DNA of 64,000 nt from Streptomyces kurssanovii. Its GTDB lineage: Bacteria > Actinomycetota > Actinomycetes > Streptomycetales > Streptomycetaceae. This document shows positions 55,371 through 64,000 of the stretch, one piece after another. Where the stretch lies: NCBI RefSeq assembly GCF_014649695.1, contig NZ_BMTN01000004.1:434001-498000 (forward strand). Direction: 5' to 3'. Under the pieces are notes generated by a model. The model did not search any database. It saw only the letters and a program-made list of their open reading frames with translations, and had not been told where the DNA came from. Numbering within the stretch: position 1 is the first letter of the stretch; every line of letters starts with the position of its first letter. The position numbers were made by a program, and so were the translations under genes.

Positions 55371-56972
55371 TCAGGAGTTCGTCGGCGCCCCCGCCAGGAT
55401 CGTCGGTTCCAGGTCCTCGTAGCGGCGGCGCTGGACCGTCGCGTCGTTGTCGTAGAGGACGGTCGCGAGCCAGCCGGCGAGGAAGCCGAGCGGGACGGAG
55501 ACCAGGCCGGCCGTCGTGTACGGGAACCAGTTGAAGTCCTGGTCGGGGAAGACGGACTGCGGGGATCCGGACACCAGGTTGCTCCCGCTCGTCAGGACGA
55601 GCGCGGAGACGGTTCCCACGATGAGCGTGGCGAGCAGCCCGGTACGGGTGTAGCGGCGCCAGAAGAGGGTGTAGACGAGCGCGGGCGCCACGGCGGACGC
55701 GCCGATGCAGAAGGACAGGGTCAGCAGCGCCTGAAGGTTCAGGTGCCTGGCGCCGGCGGCGATCGCGAGGGCGAAGAGGCCGACGCCCGCCGCGGCGGAC
55801 CTGGCGATGGCCATCTCGGCGCGGTCGGTGAGCCTGGAGTCGCGCAGCCCGTGCGCGATCAGGTCGTGCGCCAGGGTGTTGGCGCAGGCCAGGGTGATTC
55901 CGGCGACCGAGGCGAGCAGTGTGAGGAAGATCGCGGTGGCCACGGCGGTGAACACCAAGGTCTCGACGGTGTTCGGGTCGGGGCCCATGACGGCCTGGGT
56001 GACCATCAGGAACGCGGTCTTGCCCTGCGGGTCCCCGGCGGCGAGCTCCTTGTGCCCGACGAGCGCGGCGGCGCCGAAGCCGATCACGGCGAGCAGCAGG
56101 CAGGTGACGACGACGATCGACACGGCCCAGGACATGGAGCGCCGTACGGCCTTCGCGCTGCGGGCGGTGAACATGCGCATCGTGATGTGGGGCAGTACCG
56201 CCGCTCCGAGCACGACGGTCAACTGGGTGCTGATCATGTCGATCTCGTCGCCGGCGAACTGGAGCCCGGGCGTGAGGTACGCGTCCTTCAGTCCGCTGCC
56301 TTCCTTGGCGGCGTCGAGCAGCGCGGGCGGGCTGAAGTCGAAGCGGTCGAGGATCAGTACGGCGATGACGGTGGCCGCGCCGAGCAGCACGACGGTCTTG
56401 ACGATCTGGATGAAGGCGGTGCCCTTCATGCCGCCGATCGCCGCGTACGTGATCATCAGCAGTCCGAGGAAAACGATCGCCCCGGTCTTGAACCCGTCGG
56501 CGTGGAAGCCGAGGACGACGGCGAGCAGGTCGCCCGCGCCCGCCAGCTGGAAGATGACCAGCGGCAGCAGCGCGGCGAGGGTGACGGCCGCCACGGTGAT
56601 CCGCACGACGGGGCCCGGGGAGCGGCGGCCGAAGACGTCGCCCATGGTGAACCGGCCCGCGTTGCGCAGGGGTTCGGCGAGCAGGAACATCATCAGGACC
56701 AGCGACAGCACGGTGCTCAGGGTGAGCGTCATGCCGTCGTATCCGAGGAGCGCGATGATGCCGATGGTGCCGAGGACGGTTCCGGCGGAGATGTAGTCGC
56801 CCGCGATGGCGAGTCCGCTCTGCATGGGGGAGAGGGAGCGGTAGCCGGTGTAGAACTCGCCGAGGTCGTCCCGGTCGGGTCCGGTCATCACGCACAGCAG
56901 CAGCGTCACGGTGATGACGGCGATGAACGCCATGAGGGACATGGTCTGGGCCTCGGAGCTGAACCCGTTCAT
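55371..56972 (-). CDS. Sodium/solute symporter, ActP (cation/acetate) type, 533 aa
   Basis: SSS-family transporter with about 13 TM helices. The first helices carry FYTGYRSLSPMQSGLAIAGDYISAGTVLG, the conserved SSS motif, and GGMKGTAFIQIVK is typical of ActP. A downstream NWFPYTTAGLVSVPLGFLAGW segment is also ActP-like. Genes of this type are paired with DUF485 proteins, as here: the ATG at 56972 overlaps the upstream DUF485 stop (ATGA). The substrate is probably a short monocarboxylate such as acetate or pyruvate; acetate itself is not proven. Confidence 0.9.
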   Translation of the reverse strand: MNGFSSEAQTMSLMAFIAVITVTLLLCVMTGPDRDDLGEFYTGYRSLSPMQSGLAIAGDYISAGTVLGTIGIIALLGYDGMTLTLSTVLSLVLMMFLLAEPLRNAGRFTMGDVFGRRSPGPVVRITVAAVTLAALLPLVIFQLAGAGDLLAVVLGFHADGFKTGAIVFLGLLMITYAAIGGMKGTAFIQIVKTVVLLGAATVIAVLILDRFDFSPPALLDAAKEGSGLKDAYLTPGLQFAGDEIDMISTQLTVVLGAAVLPHITMRMFTARSAKAVRRSMSWAVSIVVVTCLLLAVIGFGAAALVGHKELAAGDPQGKTAFLMVTQAVMGPDPNTVETLVFTAVATAIFLTLLASVAGITLACANTLAHDLIAHGLRDSRLTDRAEMAIARSAAAGVGLFALAIAAGARHLNLQALLTLSFCIGASAVAPALVYTLFWRRYTRTGLLATLIVGTVSALVLTSGSNLVSGSPQSVFPDQDFNWFPYTTAGLVSVPLGFLAGWLATVLYDNDATVQRRRYEDLEPTILAGAPTNS

Positions 56973-57442
56973 GCGCGCGCACCTCCCATCGGCCGCCGTC
57001 CGCCGTGCGGGGCCGGCCGCTCGGAGCGTTCGCCGACCGAGACGACCAGCGGGTCGACGCGCGTGCGTGCGATCCGCTCGTAGACGGCGATCGCGGCGAG
57101 CGCCACGGGCAGTTGGACGAGGCCCAGCACCAGTCCGGTCGTGAGACCGCCGCTGACCTCGCCGGTCATCATCGAGGGGGCGTAGGCGGACAGGAGCAGG
57201 AAGAGGACGAAGTAGCCGAGGGCGGTGAACGTCGAGACCCGCCGCAGCCTGCGGTAGGCCGAGCCGAGGCTTTGCAGTTCGCGGCTGTGCCCGTCGTCGG
57301 CCTGGGGGTGCTGTGCGCCCTGCGGCCTGTCCCAGGGCTGCGGTTCGAAGCCCCATGCCGGGTCCGCCGCCTCCTGGCGGTGCCGCCCTGGGATGCGCGG
57401 CTGCGGCGGCGGATCAGGGAAGAGCTGGTGGTGGTACGACAT
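56969..57442 (-). CDS. DUF485 membrane protein, symporter partner, 157 aa
   Basis: Small membrane protein typically encoded before ActP. A Pro/Gln-rich cytoplasmic N-terminus (about 1-60) is followed by the conserved LGSAYRRLRRVSTFTALGYFVLFLLLSAYAP segment with the first TM helix. A second TM follows (GLVLGLVQLPVALAAIAVYERIART), with the conserved YERIAR end. Its role with the transporter is not established. It is first in a two-gene unit. Confidence 0.85.
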   Translation of the reverse strand: MSYHHQLFPDPPPQPRIPGRHRQEAADPAWGFEPQPWDRPQGAQHPQADDGHSRELQSLGSAYRRLRRVSTFTALGYFVLFLLLSAYAPSMMTGEVSGGLTTGLVLGLVQLPVALAAIAVYERIARTRVDPLVVSVGERSERPAPHGGRRPMGGARA

Positions 57443-57749
57443 CGTCTTGCTCCTTGCCGCCCAGAGGGTGGGCGGGTGGCGCTGGTGGTCCGCGTACGTT
57501 ACTCACGGGTATGGCGATGGCGTAAGACCTTCCCGACCAACTGGTATGTCAGTTCGGTGACGATCCTGTGCAGGAGCGAACGGACCGGCGGTAACACCGG
57601 CCGAAAGATTCACCCTTGCGCCGGATGGCCGGAAATCGCCCTGCGCCGTAACGGCGGGGCGCTCTACGCCGTGACCGCCACACCGACGCGCACGCAAGGC
57701 AGGTGCCGGGCGTCGCGAACGCGAGAACGCCGGGCGCGCGGCACGCCGG
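57443..57749 (-). other. Promoter region of the symporter operon
   Basis: No gene seen. It contains an inverted repeat AACTG-gtatgt-CAGTT (57539-57554) and ACCGGCGGTAACACCGG-like symmetry further from the gene. Either could be a regulator site; neither is recognised. Confidence 0.35.
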
Positions 57750-59297
57750 TCAGTCCGCGTCCGCTCGCACCGGGAACCGCTTGGGCGCCATGAGGACCAG
57801 GACCAGCAGCGCGGCCCCCGCCGCTGCCGCCGCCCCCAGGTAGACGTGGTCGACCGCCGCGTCCACCGCCCGCCGCAGGCCGTCGGCGGCGTCGGTCGTC
57901 AGTGTGGCCGGGTTCTCCAGGGCGTGGGACACCGAGTCGAGGCTGCCGCCGCCGAGGCGGGAGAGCAGGACCGCGTTGGCGACCGCGCCGAAGAGGGCGG
58001 CGCCCATGGACTGGCCGACCTGGCGGCAGAAGAGGACGGACGCGGTCGTGGTGCCGCGCTCCGACCAGCCGACGGTCGACTGCACGCCGACGATCAGGGG
58101 GAGTTGGAAGAGGCCGAGGGCCGCGCCGAGCAGCAGCATGGCCAGTGCCGGCTGCCACGGCTCGCCGGGGAACGGCAGCAGCGGGAAGGACAGCAGGACG
58201 AGCATGGCCGCGGCGATGCCGAGGATCGCCGTCAGCCGGAACCCGATGCGGTTGTAGACCCGGTCGGACAGGGCGGCGCTGACCGGCCAGCTCAGGGTCA
58301 TCACCGACAGGACGAAGCCCGCGGCGATCGGGCCGAGGCCGAGCACGGACTGGGCGTAGGTGGGGAGGAAGACGGTCGGCGCGACCATCAGCAGGCCCAG
58401 TGCGCCGAGCGCCAGGTTGACCGCGGCGATGGTGCGGCGACGCCAGACCCAGCCCGGGATGATCGGTTCCGCCGCGTGGCGTTCGACGACGACGGTGACC
58501 GCGACGAGGACGGCGCCCCCACCGAACAGCGCCAGCGAGGGGGCGGAGAGCCAGGGCCACGCGGTGCCGCCCTGGACGAGGGCCGTGAGGAGCAGCGTGC
58601 CCGTCGCGAAGACGCACATCGCCCCCGCCCAGTCGACGCGGGGACGGGCCGCCGGAGCGGGACGGGCCGGCTCCACGAAGTAGCGGGCGACGAGGAAGAG
58701 CGCGACCGCCCCGACCGGCAGATTGACCAGGAAGATCCAGCGCCAGTCCGCGTAACCGGCGAGCAGCCCGCCGACCGCGGGACCCGCCACCGCCGCCGTC
58801 GCCCAGACCGTCGACAGCCTGGCCTGGATCCTGGGGCGTTCCTTCAGCGGGTAGAGGTCGGCGGCGATGGTCTGCACCGTTCCCTGGAGCGCCCCGCCGC
58901 CGAGGCCCTGGACGACGCGGAAGGCGATGAGCGCGGCCATGTTCCAGGCGACGGCGCAGAGCAGGGAGCCCAGCAGGAACAGGATGATGCCGGCGATGAG
59001 GACGGGCTTGCGGCCGAAGGTGTCGGAGAGCTTGCCGTACACGGGAAGGGTGACGGTGACGGCGAGGAGGTAGCCGGAGAAGAGCCAGGAGAAGACGGCG
59101 AAGCCGCCCAGGTCGCCGACGATCTGGGGCACGGCGGTCGAGACGACCGTCCCGTCGAGCGCGGCCAGCGCCATGCCCAGCATGAGCGCCGCGACGACCG
59201 GGGCCCGCCCGCGGGGTGCGGCCGCGCCCGCCTCGGCTCCGGACAGGCGTTCCGTGCGGCCGGTGCTCCCCATCGCTGCCCCAAGTCCTTTCCGCAT
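57750..59297 (-). CDS. MFS drug exporter, DHA2 (14-TM) type, 515 aa
   Basis: Major-facilitator proton antiporter. The N-terminal helix has LMLGMALAALDGTVVSTAVPQIVGDL (family motif D1 with the embedded Asp) and the motif A loop is GKLSDTFGRKPVL. The 14-helix layout with WRWIFLVNLPVGAVAL matches QacA/EmrB-type exporters. It ends in TM helix 14 followed by a short basic tail. Start is ATG 59297 or 59273 (MGSTGRTE). It is divergent from the ABC transporter pair. Confidence 0.92.
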   Translation of the reverse strand: MRKGLGAAMGSTGRTERLSGAEAGAAAPRGRAPVVAALMLGMALAALDGTVVSTAVPQIVGDLGGFAVFSWLFSGYLLAVTVTLPVYGKLSDTFGRKPVLIAGIILFLLGSLLCAVAWNMAALIAFRVVQGLGGGALQGTVQTIAADLYPLKERPRIQARLSTVWATAAVAGPAVGGLLAGYADWRWIFLVNLPVGAVALFLVARYFVEPARPAPAARPRVDWAGAMCVFATGTLLLTALVQGGTAWPWLSAPSLALFGGGAVLVAVTVVVERHAAEPIIPGWVWRRRTIAAVNLALGALGLLMVAPTVFLPTYAQSVLGLGPIAAGFVLSVMTLSWPVSAALSDRVYNRIGFRLTAILGIAAAMLVLLSFPLLPFPGEPWQPALAMLLLGAALGLFQLPLIVGVQSTVGWSERGTTTASVLFCRQVGQSMGAALFGAVANAVLLSRLGGGSLDSVSHALENPATLTTDAADGLRRAVDAAVDHVYLGAAAAAGAALLVLVLMAPKRFPVRADAD

Positions 59298-59370
59298 GCA
59301 TCTATTTCCGGGGACACCTTCTCACTTGAGGCTGACGTAGGGGGAGGGTGCAGTCTCGTCGTACGCCGGG

Positions 59371-59406
59371 TCCACCCGTGGGTGGAGTCCCCCTAGGGGC
59401 GACTCC
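59371..59406. promoter_or_regulatory. Overlapping inverted repeats between MFS and ABC genes
   Basis: TCCACCC-GT-GGGTGGA (59371-59386) runs directly into GGAGTC-CCCC-TA-GGGG-C-GACTCC (59384-59406). A third dyad GGGACG-TT-CGTCCC sits at 59421-59434. They are symmetric sites centred 75-130 bp from the MFS start and 230-290 bp from the ABC start. They are probable operators for a shared regulator not found in the window. Confidence 0.5.
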
Positions 59407-59661
59407 TTACTTCTGCCGGGGGGACGTTCGTCCCGGCGGACGACGTGAAGGCCCGCTCCCGTTCCTTAACTTGTTCTTACGGCCGCAGCTGAGGCCCGCA
59501 GTCCAAGCGGTTCCGGCCGGGGGTGGGGAAAACCCCCGCACGAAGACTGCGCTGCGCACCAGCGCGCCGGACCGCTTCCGTCGGAAGACTCGACACGTAC
59601 CCGCGGCGACGCCGTTCGCCGGAACCAGACCGCAGATTTCCCCAGAGCTAGGAGACCTACC

Positions 59662-60450
59662 GTGACTACGGCTGTAACCACCCCCGCACCCGGGGAGACC
59701 GGAGGGCGCACGGCCGTCGCCGCACGGGGGCGGCAGGTCGTCAAGGCGTACGGCAGCGGGGAGACCCGGGTCGTCGCGCTCGATCACGTCGACGTGGACA
59801 TCGCCCGCGGGCAGTTCACCGCCATCATGGGCCCGTCCGGCTCCGGCAAGTCGACCCTCATGCACTGCCTGGCCGGTCTCGACACCGTCACCTCGGGTCA
59901 GATCTTCCTCGACGACACCGAGATCACCGGCCTGAAGGACAAGAAGCTCACGCAGCTGCGCCGGGACCGGATCGGCTTCATCTTCCAGGCGTTCAACCTG
60001 CTGCCGACGCTGACCGCGATGGAGAACATCACGCTCCCCATGGACATCGCCGGCCGTAAGCCGGACGCCGCCTGGCTGAACCGGGTCGTGGAGACGGTCG
60101 GACTGGGCGAGCGCCTCAAGCACCGGCCCACCCAGCTCTCCGGCGGCCAGCAGCAGCGCGTCGCCGTCGCCCGCGCCCTCGCCGCCCGGCCCGAGATCAT
60201 CTTCGGCGACGAGCCCACCGGGAACCTGGACTCGCGGGCGGGCGCCGAGGTGCTCGGCTTCCTCCGCACGTCGGTCGACGAGCTGGGCCAGACCATCGTG
60301 ATGGTCACGCACGACCCGGTCGCCGCGTCCTACGCGGACCGCGTCCTGTACCTCGCCGACGGCCGCATCGTCGACGAGATGCTCCGGCCGACCGCGGAAG
60401 CCGTCCTCGACCGCATGAAGGACTTCGACGCGCGCGGGCGGACGTCATGA
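59662..60450 (+). CDS. ABC transporter ATP-binding protein, LolD/MacB type, 262 aa
   Basis: ATPase subunit with Walker [11 protein letters not shown]-loop [13 protein letters not shown], signature LSGGQQQR, Walker [13 protein letters not shown] and switch VMVTHD. GTG 59662 has a strong aggag site. Its stop overlaps the permease ATG (ATGA). It is closely similar in layout to the ABC unit on the integrated element at 6671, although this one lacks a kinase and regulator nearby. Confidence 0.94.
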   Translation: MTTAVTTPAPGETGGRTAVAARGRQVVKAYGSGETRVVALDHVDVDIARGQFTAIMGPSGSGKSTLMHCLAGLDTVTSGQIFLDDTEITGLKDKKLTQLRRDRIGFIFQAFNLLPTLTAMENITLPMDIAGRKPDAAWLNRVVETVGLGERLKHRPTQLSGGQQQRVAVARALAARPEIIFGDEPTGNLDSRAGAEVLGFLRTSVDELGQTIVMVTHDPVAASYADRVLYLADGRIVDEMLRPTAEAVLDRMKDFDARGRTS

Positions 60451-63023
60451 CCGTCTTCAAGACCTCGCTGCGCAACTTCTTCGCGCACAAAGGGCGCATG
60501 GCCCTCTCGGCCGTCGCGGTGCTGCTCTCGGTGGCCTTCGTGTCGGGCACGCTCGTGTTCACCGACACCATGAACACCACCTTCGACAAGCTCTTCGCCG
60601 TCTCCTCCGCGGACGTGACCGTCAGCCCCAAGGGCGCCGAGAACACGGAGGCCCCGGCGACCGGCAGGCCGGAGACGCTGCCCGCTTCCCTCGTCGACCA
60701 GGTCGGCAAGGTCGAGGGCGTGAAGTCCGCCGAGGGCGCCGTGTCCAGCATGAGCGTCACCGTCGTCGACTCCGAGAACAAGAACATGGGTTCCACGACC
60801 GGCGCCCCGACGATCGCGGCCAACTGGACCAGGAACGACCTCAAGTCGATGGAGATCGCCTCGGGCCACGCCCCCCGCGGCCCCACCGAGGTCATGGTCG
60901 ACGCCGACACGGCCGACAAGCACAAGCTGAAGCTGGGCGACGAGCTGCGGACCATCGCCGTCACCGGCGACTTCACCGCGAAGATCACCGGCATCGCCTC
61001 CTTCAAGGTCACCAACCCCGGTGCCGCCGTCGTCTTCTACGACACCGCCACCGCGCAGCGTGAACTCCTCGGCGAAGAGGGCCTGTTCACCAACGTCATG
61101 GTCGTCGCCGACGACGGCGTCAGCGACGAGGCGCTGAAGAAGAACCTGGCCTCCGCGCTGGAGCAGCCGTACAAGCTGGAGACCGCGAAGGAAGCGGCGG
61201 ACGCCGGCCGTGAGGAGGTCGGCTCCTTCCTCGACGTGATGAAGTACGCGATGCTCGGCTTCGCCGGAATCGCCTTCCTCGTCGGCATCTTCCTGATCGT
61301 CAACACCTTTTCGATGCTCGTCGCCCAGCGCACCCGGGAGATTGGGCTGATGCGCGCCATCGGGTCGAGCCGCAAGCAGGTCAACCGCTCCGTGCTCATC
61401 GAGGCGCTGCTGCTGGGCCTGGTCGGCTCGGTCGCCGGTGTGGCCGCCGGCGTGGGGCTGGCCGTCGGGCTGATGAAGATGATGTCCGCGGTCGGCATGA
61501 ACCTCTCCACCGACGACCTGACCGTGAAGTGGACGACCCCGGTGGTCGGCATGGTGCTCGGCATCGTCGTCACCGTCCTCGCCGCCTACATCCCGGCGCG
61601 CCGCGCCGGGAAGGTCTCGCCCATGGCGGCACTGCGCGACTCGGGCATGCCGGCCGACGGCAGGGCCGGATGGATCCGTGGCGGCATCGGTCTCGTCCTC
61701 ACCGGCGCCGGCGCCGCGGCTCTGCTGGTCGCCACGCAGGCGGAGAAGGCGAGCGAGGGGTCGATGTTCCTCGGCCTCGGCGTGGTGCTGTCCCTGATCG
61801 GCTTCGTCGTGGTCGGCCCGCTCCTGGCGGGCGGTGTGGTGCGGGTGATCAGCGTCCTCGTGCTGCGGATGTTCGGCCCCGTCGGCCGGATGGCCGAGCG
61901 CAACGCGCTGCGCAACCCGCGCCGGACGGGAGCGACCGGCGCCGCTCTGATGATCGGCCTCGCCCTGGTGGCGTGCCTGTCGGTGGTCGGCTCCTCGATG
62001 GTGGCCTCCGCGACGGAGGAGCTCGACAAGTCGGTCGGCGCCGACTTCATCGTGCAGTCGGCGGGCAACGACGGCCGCCCGATCGTCCCGCAGGCTCAGG
62101 AGGCGCTGGAGCAGGCCCCGGGCATCGAGCACGTCACCGGGTACAAGGGCGTCGACGCGAAGATCACCGCCCCTGACGGCACGGCGGAGGACCTGCAACT
62201 GGTCGCCGCGGACCCGACGTACGCGGAGGACCTGCGCCGCGAGACGGTGGCGGGTGACCTCTCCGCCGCGTACGGCAAGGACGCGATGTCCGTCGGCAGC
62301 GACTACGCGGAGAAGCGCGGTGTGAAGGTCGGCGACACGATCAAGGTCGACTTCAAGAACGGCAGCCCCGCCGATCTGAAGGTCGCCGCGATCACCTCCG
62401 ACGACACCAACGTCGACAAGGGCGCGATGTACCTCAACATCACGACCGCCGCGCAGTACGTCCCGGCCGAGAAGATGCCCGAGAACATGATCATGTTCGC
62501 CAAGGCGGTCGACGGCCAGGAGAAGGAGGCGTACACCGCGCTGAAGAAGTCCCTCGCCGAGTACCCGCAGTACAAGGTGCAGAACCAGACCGACTTCAAG
62601 CAGGACCTGAAGGACCAGATCGGGCAGCTGCTCAACATCGTCTACGGCCTGCTGGCGCTCGCGATCATCGTCGCGATCCTCGGTGTGGTGAACACCCTGG
62701 CCCTGTCGGTGGTCGAGCGGACCAGGGAGATCGGTCTGATGCGGGCCATCGGCCTCTCGCGCCGCCAGCTGCGCCGGATGATCCGCCTCGAGTCGGTCGT
62801 CATCGCCCTCTTCGGAGCGCTGCTCGGTCTCGGCCTGGGCATGGGCTGGGGCACCTCCGCCCAGCAGCTGCTGGCGCTGGAGGGACTGGGCGTCCTGGAG
62901 ATCCCGTGGCCGACGATCATCACGGTCTTCGTGGGCTCGGCGTTCGTGGGCCTGTTCGCGGCCCTGGTGCCGGCCTTCCGGGCGGGCCGGATGAACGTCC
63001 TGAACGCGATCGCGACGGAGTAG
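60447..63023 (+). CDS. ABC transporter permease, two FtsX/MacB domains, 858 aa
   Basis: Large permease with an N-terminal TM helix, a periplasmic-type MacB core domain (about 45-230), three TM helices with the coupling loop QRTREIGLMRAIGSS, a middle helix pair and a second core domain (about 520-720). Three C-terminal TM helices carry the coupling loop VERTREIGLMRAIGLS. This is the duplicated form common in actinobacteria, so a single chain supplies both halves. Start is ATG 60447 in the ATPase stop. The terminator is at 63073. Confidence 0.93.
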   Translation: MTVFKTSLRNFFAHKGRMALSAVAVLLSVAFVSGTLVFTDTMNTTFDKLFAVSSADVTVSPKGAENTEAPATGRPETLPASLVDQVGKVEGVKSAEGAVSSMSVTVVDSENKNMGSTTGAPTIAANWTRNDLKSMEIASGHAPRGPTEVMVDADTADKHKLKLGDELRTIAVTGDFTAKITGIASFKVTNPGAAVVFYDTATAQRELLGEEGLFTNVMVVADDGVSDEALKKNLASALEQPYKLETAKEAADAGREEVGSFLDVMKYAMLGFAGIAFLVGIFLIVNTFSMLVAQRTREIGLMRAIGSSRKQVNRSVLIEALLLGLVGSVAGVAAGVGLAVGLMKMMSAVGMNLSTDDLTVKWTTPVVGMVLGIVVTVLAAYIPARRAGKVSPMAALRDSGMPADGRAGWIRGGIGLVLTGAGAAALLVATQAEKASEGSMFLGLGVVLSLIGFVVVGPLLAGGVVRVISVLVLRMFGPVGRMAERNALRNPRRTGATGAALMIGLALVACLSVVGSSMVASATEELDKSVGADFIVQSAGNDGRPIVPQAQEALEQAPGIEHVTGYKGVDAKITAPDGTAEDLQLVAADPTYAEDLRRETVAGDLSAAYGKDAMSVGSDYAEKRGVKVGDTIKVDFKNGSPADLKVAAITSDDTNVDKGAMYLNITTAAQYVPAEKMPENMIMFAKAVDGQEKEAYTALKKSLAEYPQYKVQNQTDFKQDLKDQIGQLLNIVYGLLALAIIVAILGVVNTLALSVVERTREIGLMRAIGLSRRQLRRMIRLESVVIALFGALLGLGLGMGWGTSAQQLLALEGLGVLEIPWPTIITVFVGSAFVGLFAALVPAFRAGRMNVLNAIATE

Positions 63024-63072
63024 CGCCCACCGGTGGGCCCGGTACGGGGGTCCGGTCCCACCCGCACTCCGA

Positions 63073-63109
63073 ACGGCCCCGGGCGTCCGCCAAGGACGCC
63101 CGGGGCCGT
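63073..63109 (+). terminator. Intrinsic terminator of the ABC operon
   Basis: Perfect 16-bp stem (63073-63088 with 63094-63109) with a 5-nt loop, 50 bp after the permease stop. Confidence 0.9.
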
Positions 63110-63277
63110 CGCTCTGCCGGGGCCGTTCCGCTGCCGGGAGCGCCGGACGCCGGAGGGAAACCTTTCGCTCGCGCGAGTGACATCGGCAGGACGTAGTCTG
63201 GAGACCCCCGGCCCGTACGACGTGTCGGGCGCATCGCGTTGTCCACCCCCCTTGCTCCCCCTGGACGGAACCCCTTC

Positions 63278-64000
63278 ATGAGCCTGCACGGTCTGCTCGA
63301 TGCCGTCGTACGTGACCCGGCGCTCGCCGAAGCGGTCAAGGCGGCCGGCGACGGCCGCCGTACGCACGTGGACCTGGTGGGGCCGCCCGCGGCGCGGCCC
63401 TTCGCCGTGGCCGCCCTGGCCCGTGACGCCGGCCGCACCGTGCTGGCCGTCACCGCCACCGGCCGGGAGGCCGAGGACCTGGCCGCCGCCCTGCGGTCGC
63501 TGCTGCCGGGCGAGGGCGTCGTCGAGTACCCGGCGTGGGAGACGCTGCCGCACGAGCGGCTCTCGCCCCGATCCGACACCGTCGGCCGCCGCCTCGCCGT
63601 GCTGCGCCGCCTGGCCCACCCGTCGTCCGACGACCCGGCGGCAGGCCCCGTGCAGGTCGTGGTCGCACCCGTACGGTCCGTGCTCCAGCCGCAGGTCAAG
63701 GGGCTGGGCGACCTCGAGCCCGTGGCGCTGCGCACCGGGCAGCAGGCCGATCTGAACGAGGTCGTGGAAGGGCTCGCGGCAGCCGCCTACTCGCGGGTGG
63801 AACTGGTCGAGAAGCGTGGCGAGTTCGCCGTGCGCGGCGGCATCCTGGACGTCTTCCCGCCCACCGAGGAACACCCCCTTCGGGTGGAGTTCTGGGGCGA
63901 CGACGTCGAGGAGATCCGTTACTTCAAGGTGGCCGACCAGCGCTCCTTGGAGGTCGCGGAGCACGGACTGTGGGCCCCGCCCTGCCGCGAGCTGCTGCTG
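63278..64000 (+). CDS. mfd: Transcription-repair coupling factor, N-terminal part only
   Basis: Helicase-like translocase that removes RNA polymerase stalled at lesions and recruits UvrA. The first 241 residues are visible. They contain the UvrB-homology region: VEYPAWETLPHERLSPRSDTV, then VVVAPVRSVLQPQV and YSRVELVEKRGEFAVRGGILDVFPP, the hallmarks of Mfd domain 1/2. Start is ATG 63278. The helicase motifs lie beyond the window. Confidence 0.95.
   Translation, partial: MSLHGLLDAVVRDPALAEAVKAAGDGRRTHVDLVGPPAARPFAVAALARDAGRTVLAVTATGREAEDLAAALRSLLPGEGVVEYPAWETLPHERLSPRSDTVGRRLAVLRRLAHPSSDDPAAGPVQVVVAPVRSVLQPQVKGLGDLEPVALRTGQQADLNEVVEGLAAAAYSRVELVEKRGEFAVRGGILDVFPPTEEHPLRVEFWGDDVEEIRYFKVADQRSLEVAEHGLWAPPCRELLL

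Overview
The window is chromosomal DNA of a Streptomyces or a very close relative. Signs are very high GC with G/C at third codon positions, frequent GTG starts, GTGA/ATGA stop-start overlaps, LAETG sortase signals, and a block of housekeeping genes in an order I remember from the S. coelicolor SCO31xx region (mfd ... glmU, prs, rplY, pth, ppc, tam/tamR, galKET, ispE, rsmA, rpfB, tatD, rsmI, pmt). That synteny is from memory and was not checked.

Layout. 1-3.9 kb: partial EamA transporter, YbaK-type tRNA editing protein, class B penicillin-binding protein and a small secreted barrel protein. 3.9-11.6 kb: an integrated element of about 7.6 kb bounded by an 84-bp direct repeat that is the 3' end of pmt. 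It carries a frameshifted tyrosine integrase, a membrane protein of unknown function, a Tn3-type transposase remnant, an ABC transporter with its two-component system, and a methyltransferase remnant. 11.5-19.1 kb: pmt, rsmI, a zinc-ribbon protein, tatD, an Rpf/G5 cell-wall lytic protein, rsmA and ispE, the last three with overlapping stop/start codons. 19.2-29.1 kb: acyltransferase, two coupled paralogous membrane proteins, an ABC-F ATPase and two paralogous proline-rich beta-propeller membrane proteins. 29.2-34.4 kb: an aspartate-less response-regulator-like protein, a galTEK operon whose galK has lost its GEHTDY motif through an apparent 26-nt deletion, and a second unusual regulator. 34.4-44 kb: tamR/tam, a secreted FG-GAP protein, TetR plus fatty-acid desaturase, ppc, an LAETG wall protein and a small membrane protein. 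44-48.8 kb: an Rpn-like fragment, pth, rplY, prs, glmU and tRNA-Gln.

48.9-55.4 kb: an orphan histidine kinase, then the locus I find most interesting. It is a divergent four-gene set pairing deaminase domains with SUKH-type immunity domains: a YwqJ-like deaminase with a SUKH-3 protein on one side, and an SMI1/KNR4 protein with a deaminase/SUKH-4 fusion carrying a long proline-rich repeat linker on the other. 55.4-64 kb: an ActP-type solute symporter with its DUF485 partner, an MFS exporter, a MacB/LolD-type ABC transporter pair and the start of mfd.

Many transcription units end in long perfect hairpins, listed below. Most of the window is ordinary core genome. The accessory parts are the pmt-integrated element, the deaminase/SUKH locus and a few gene remnants.
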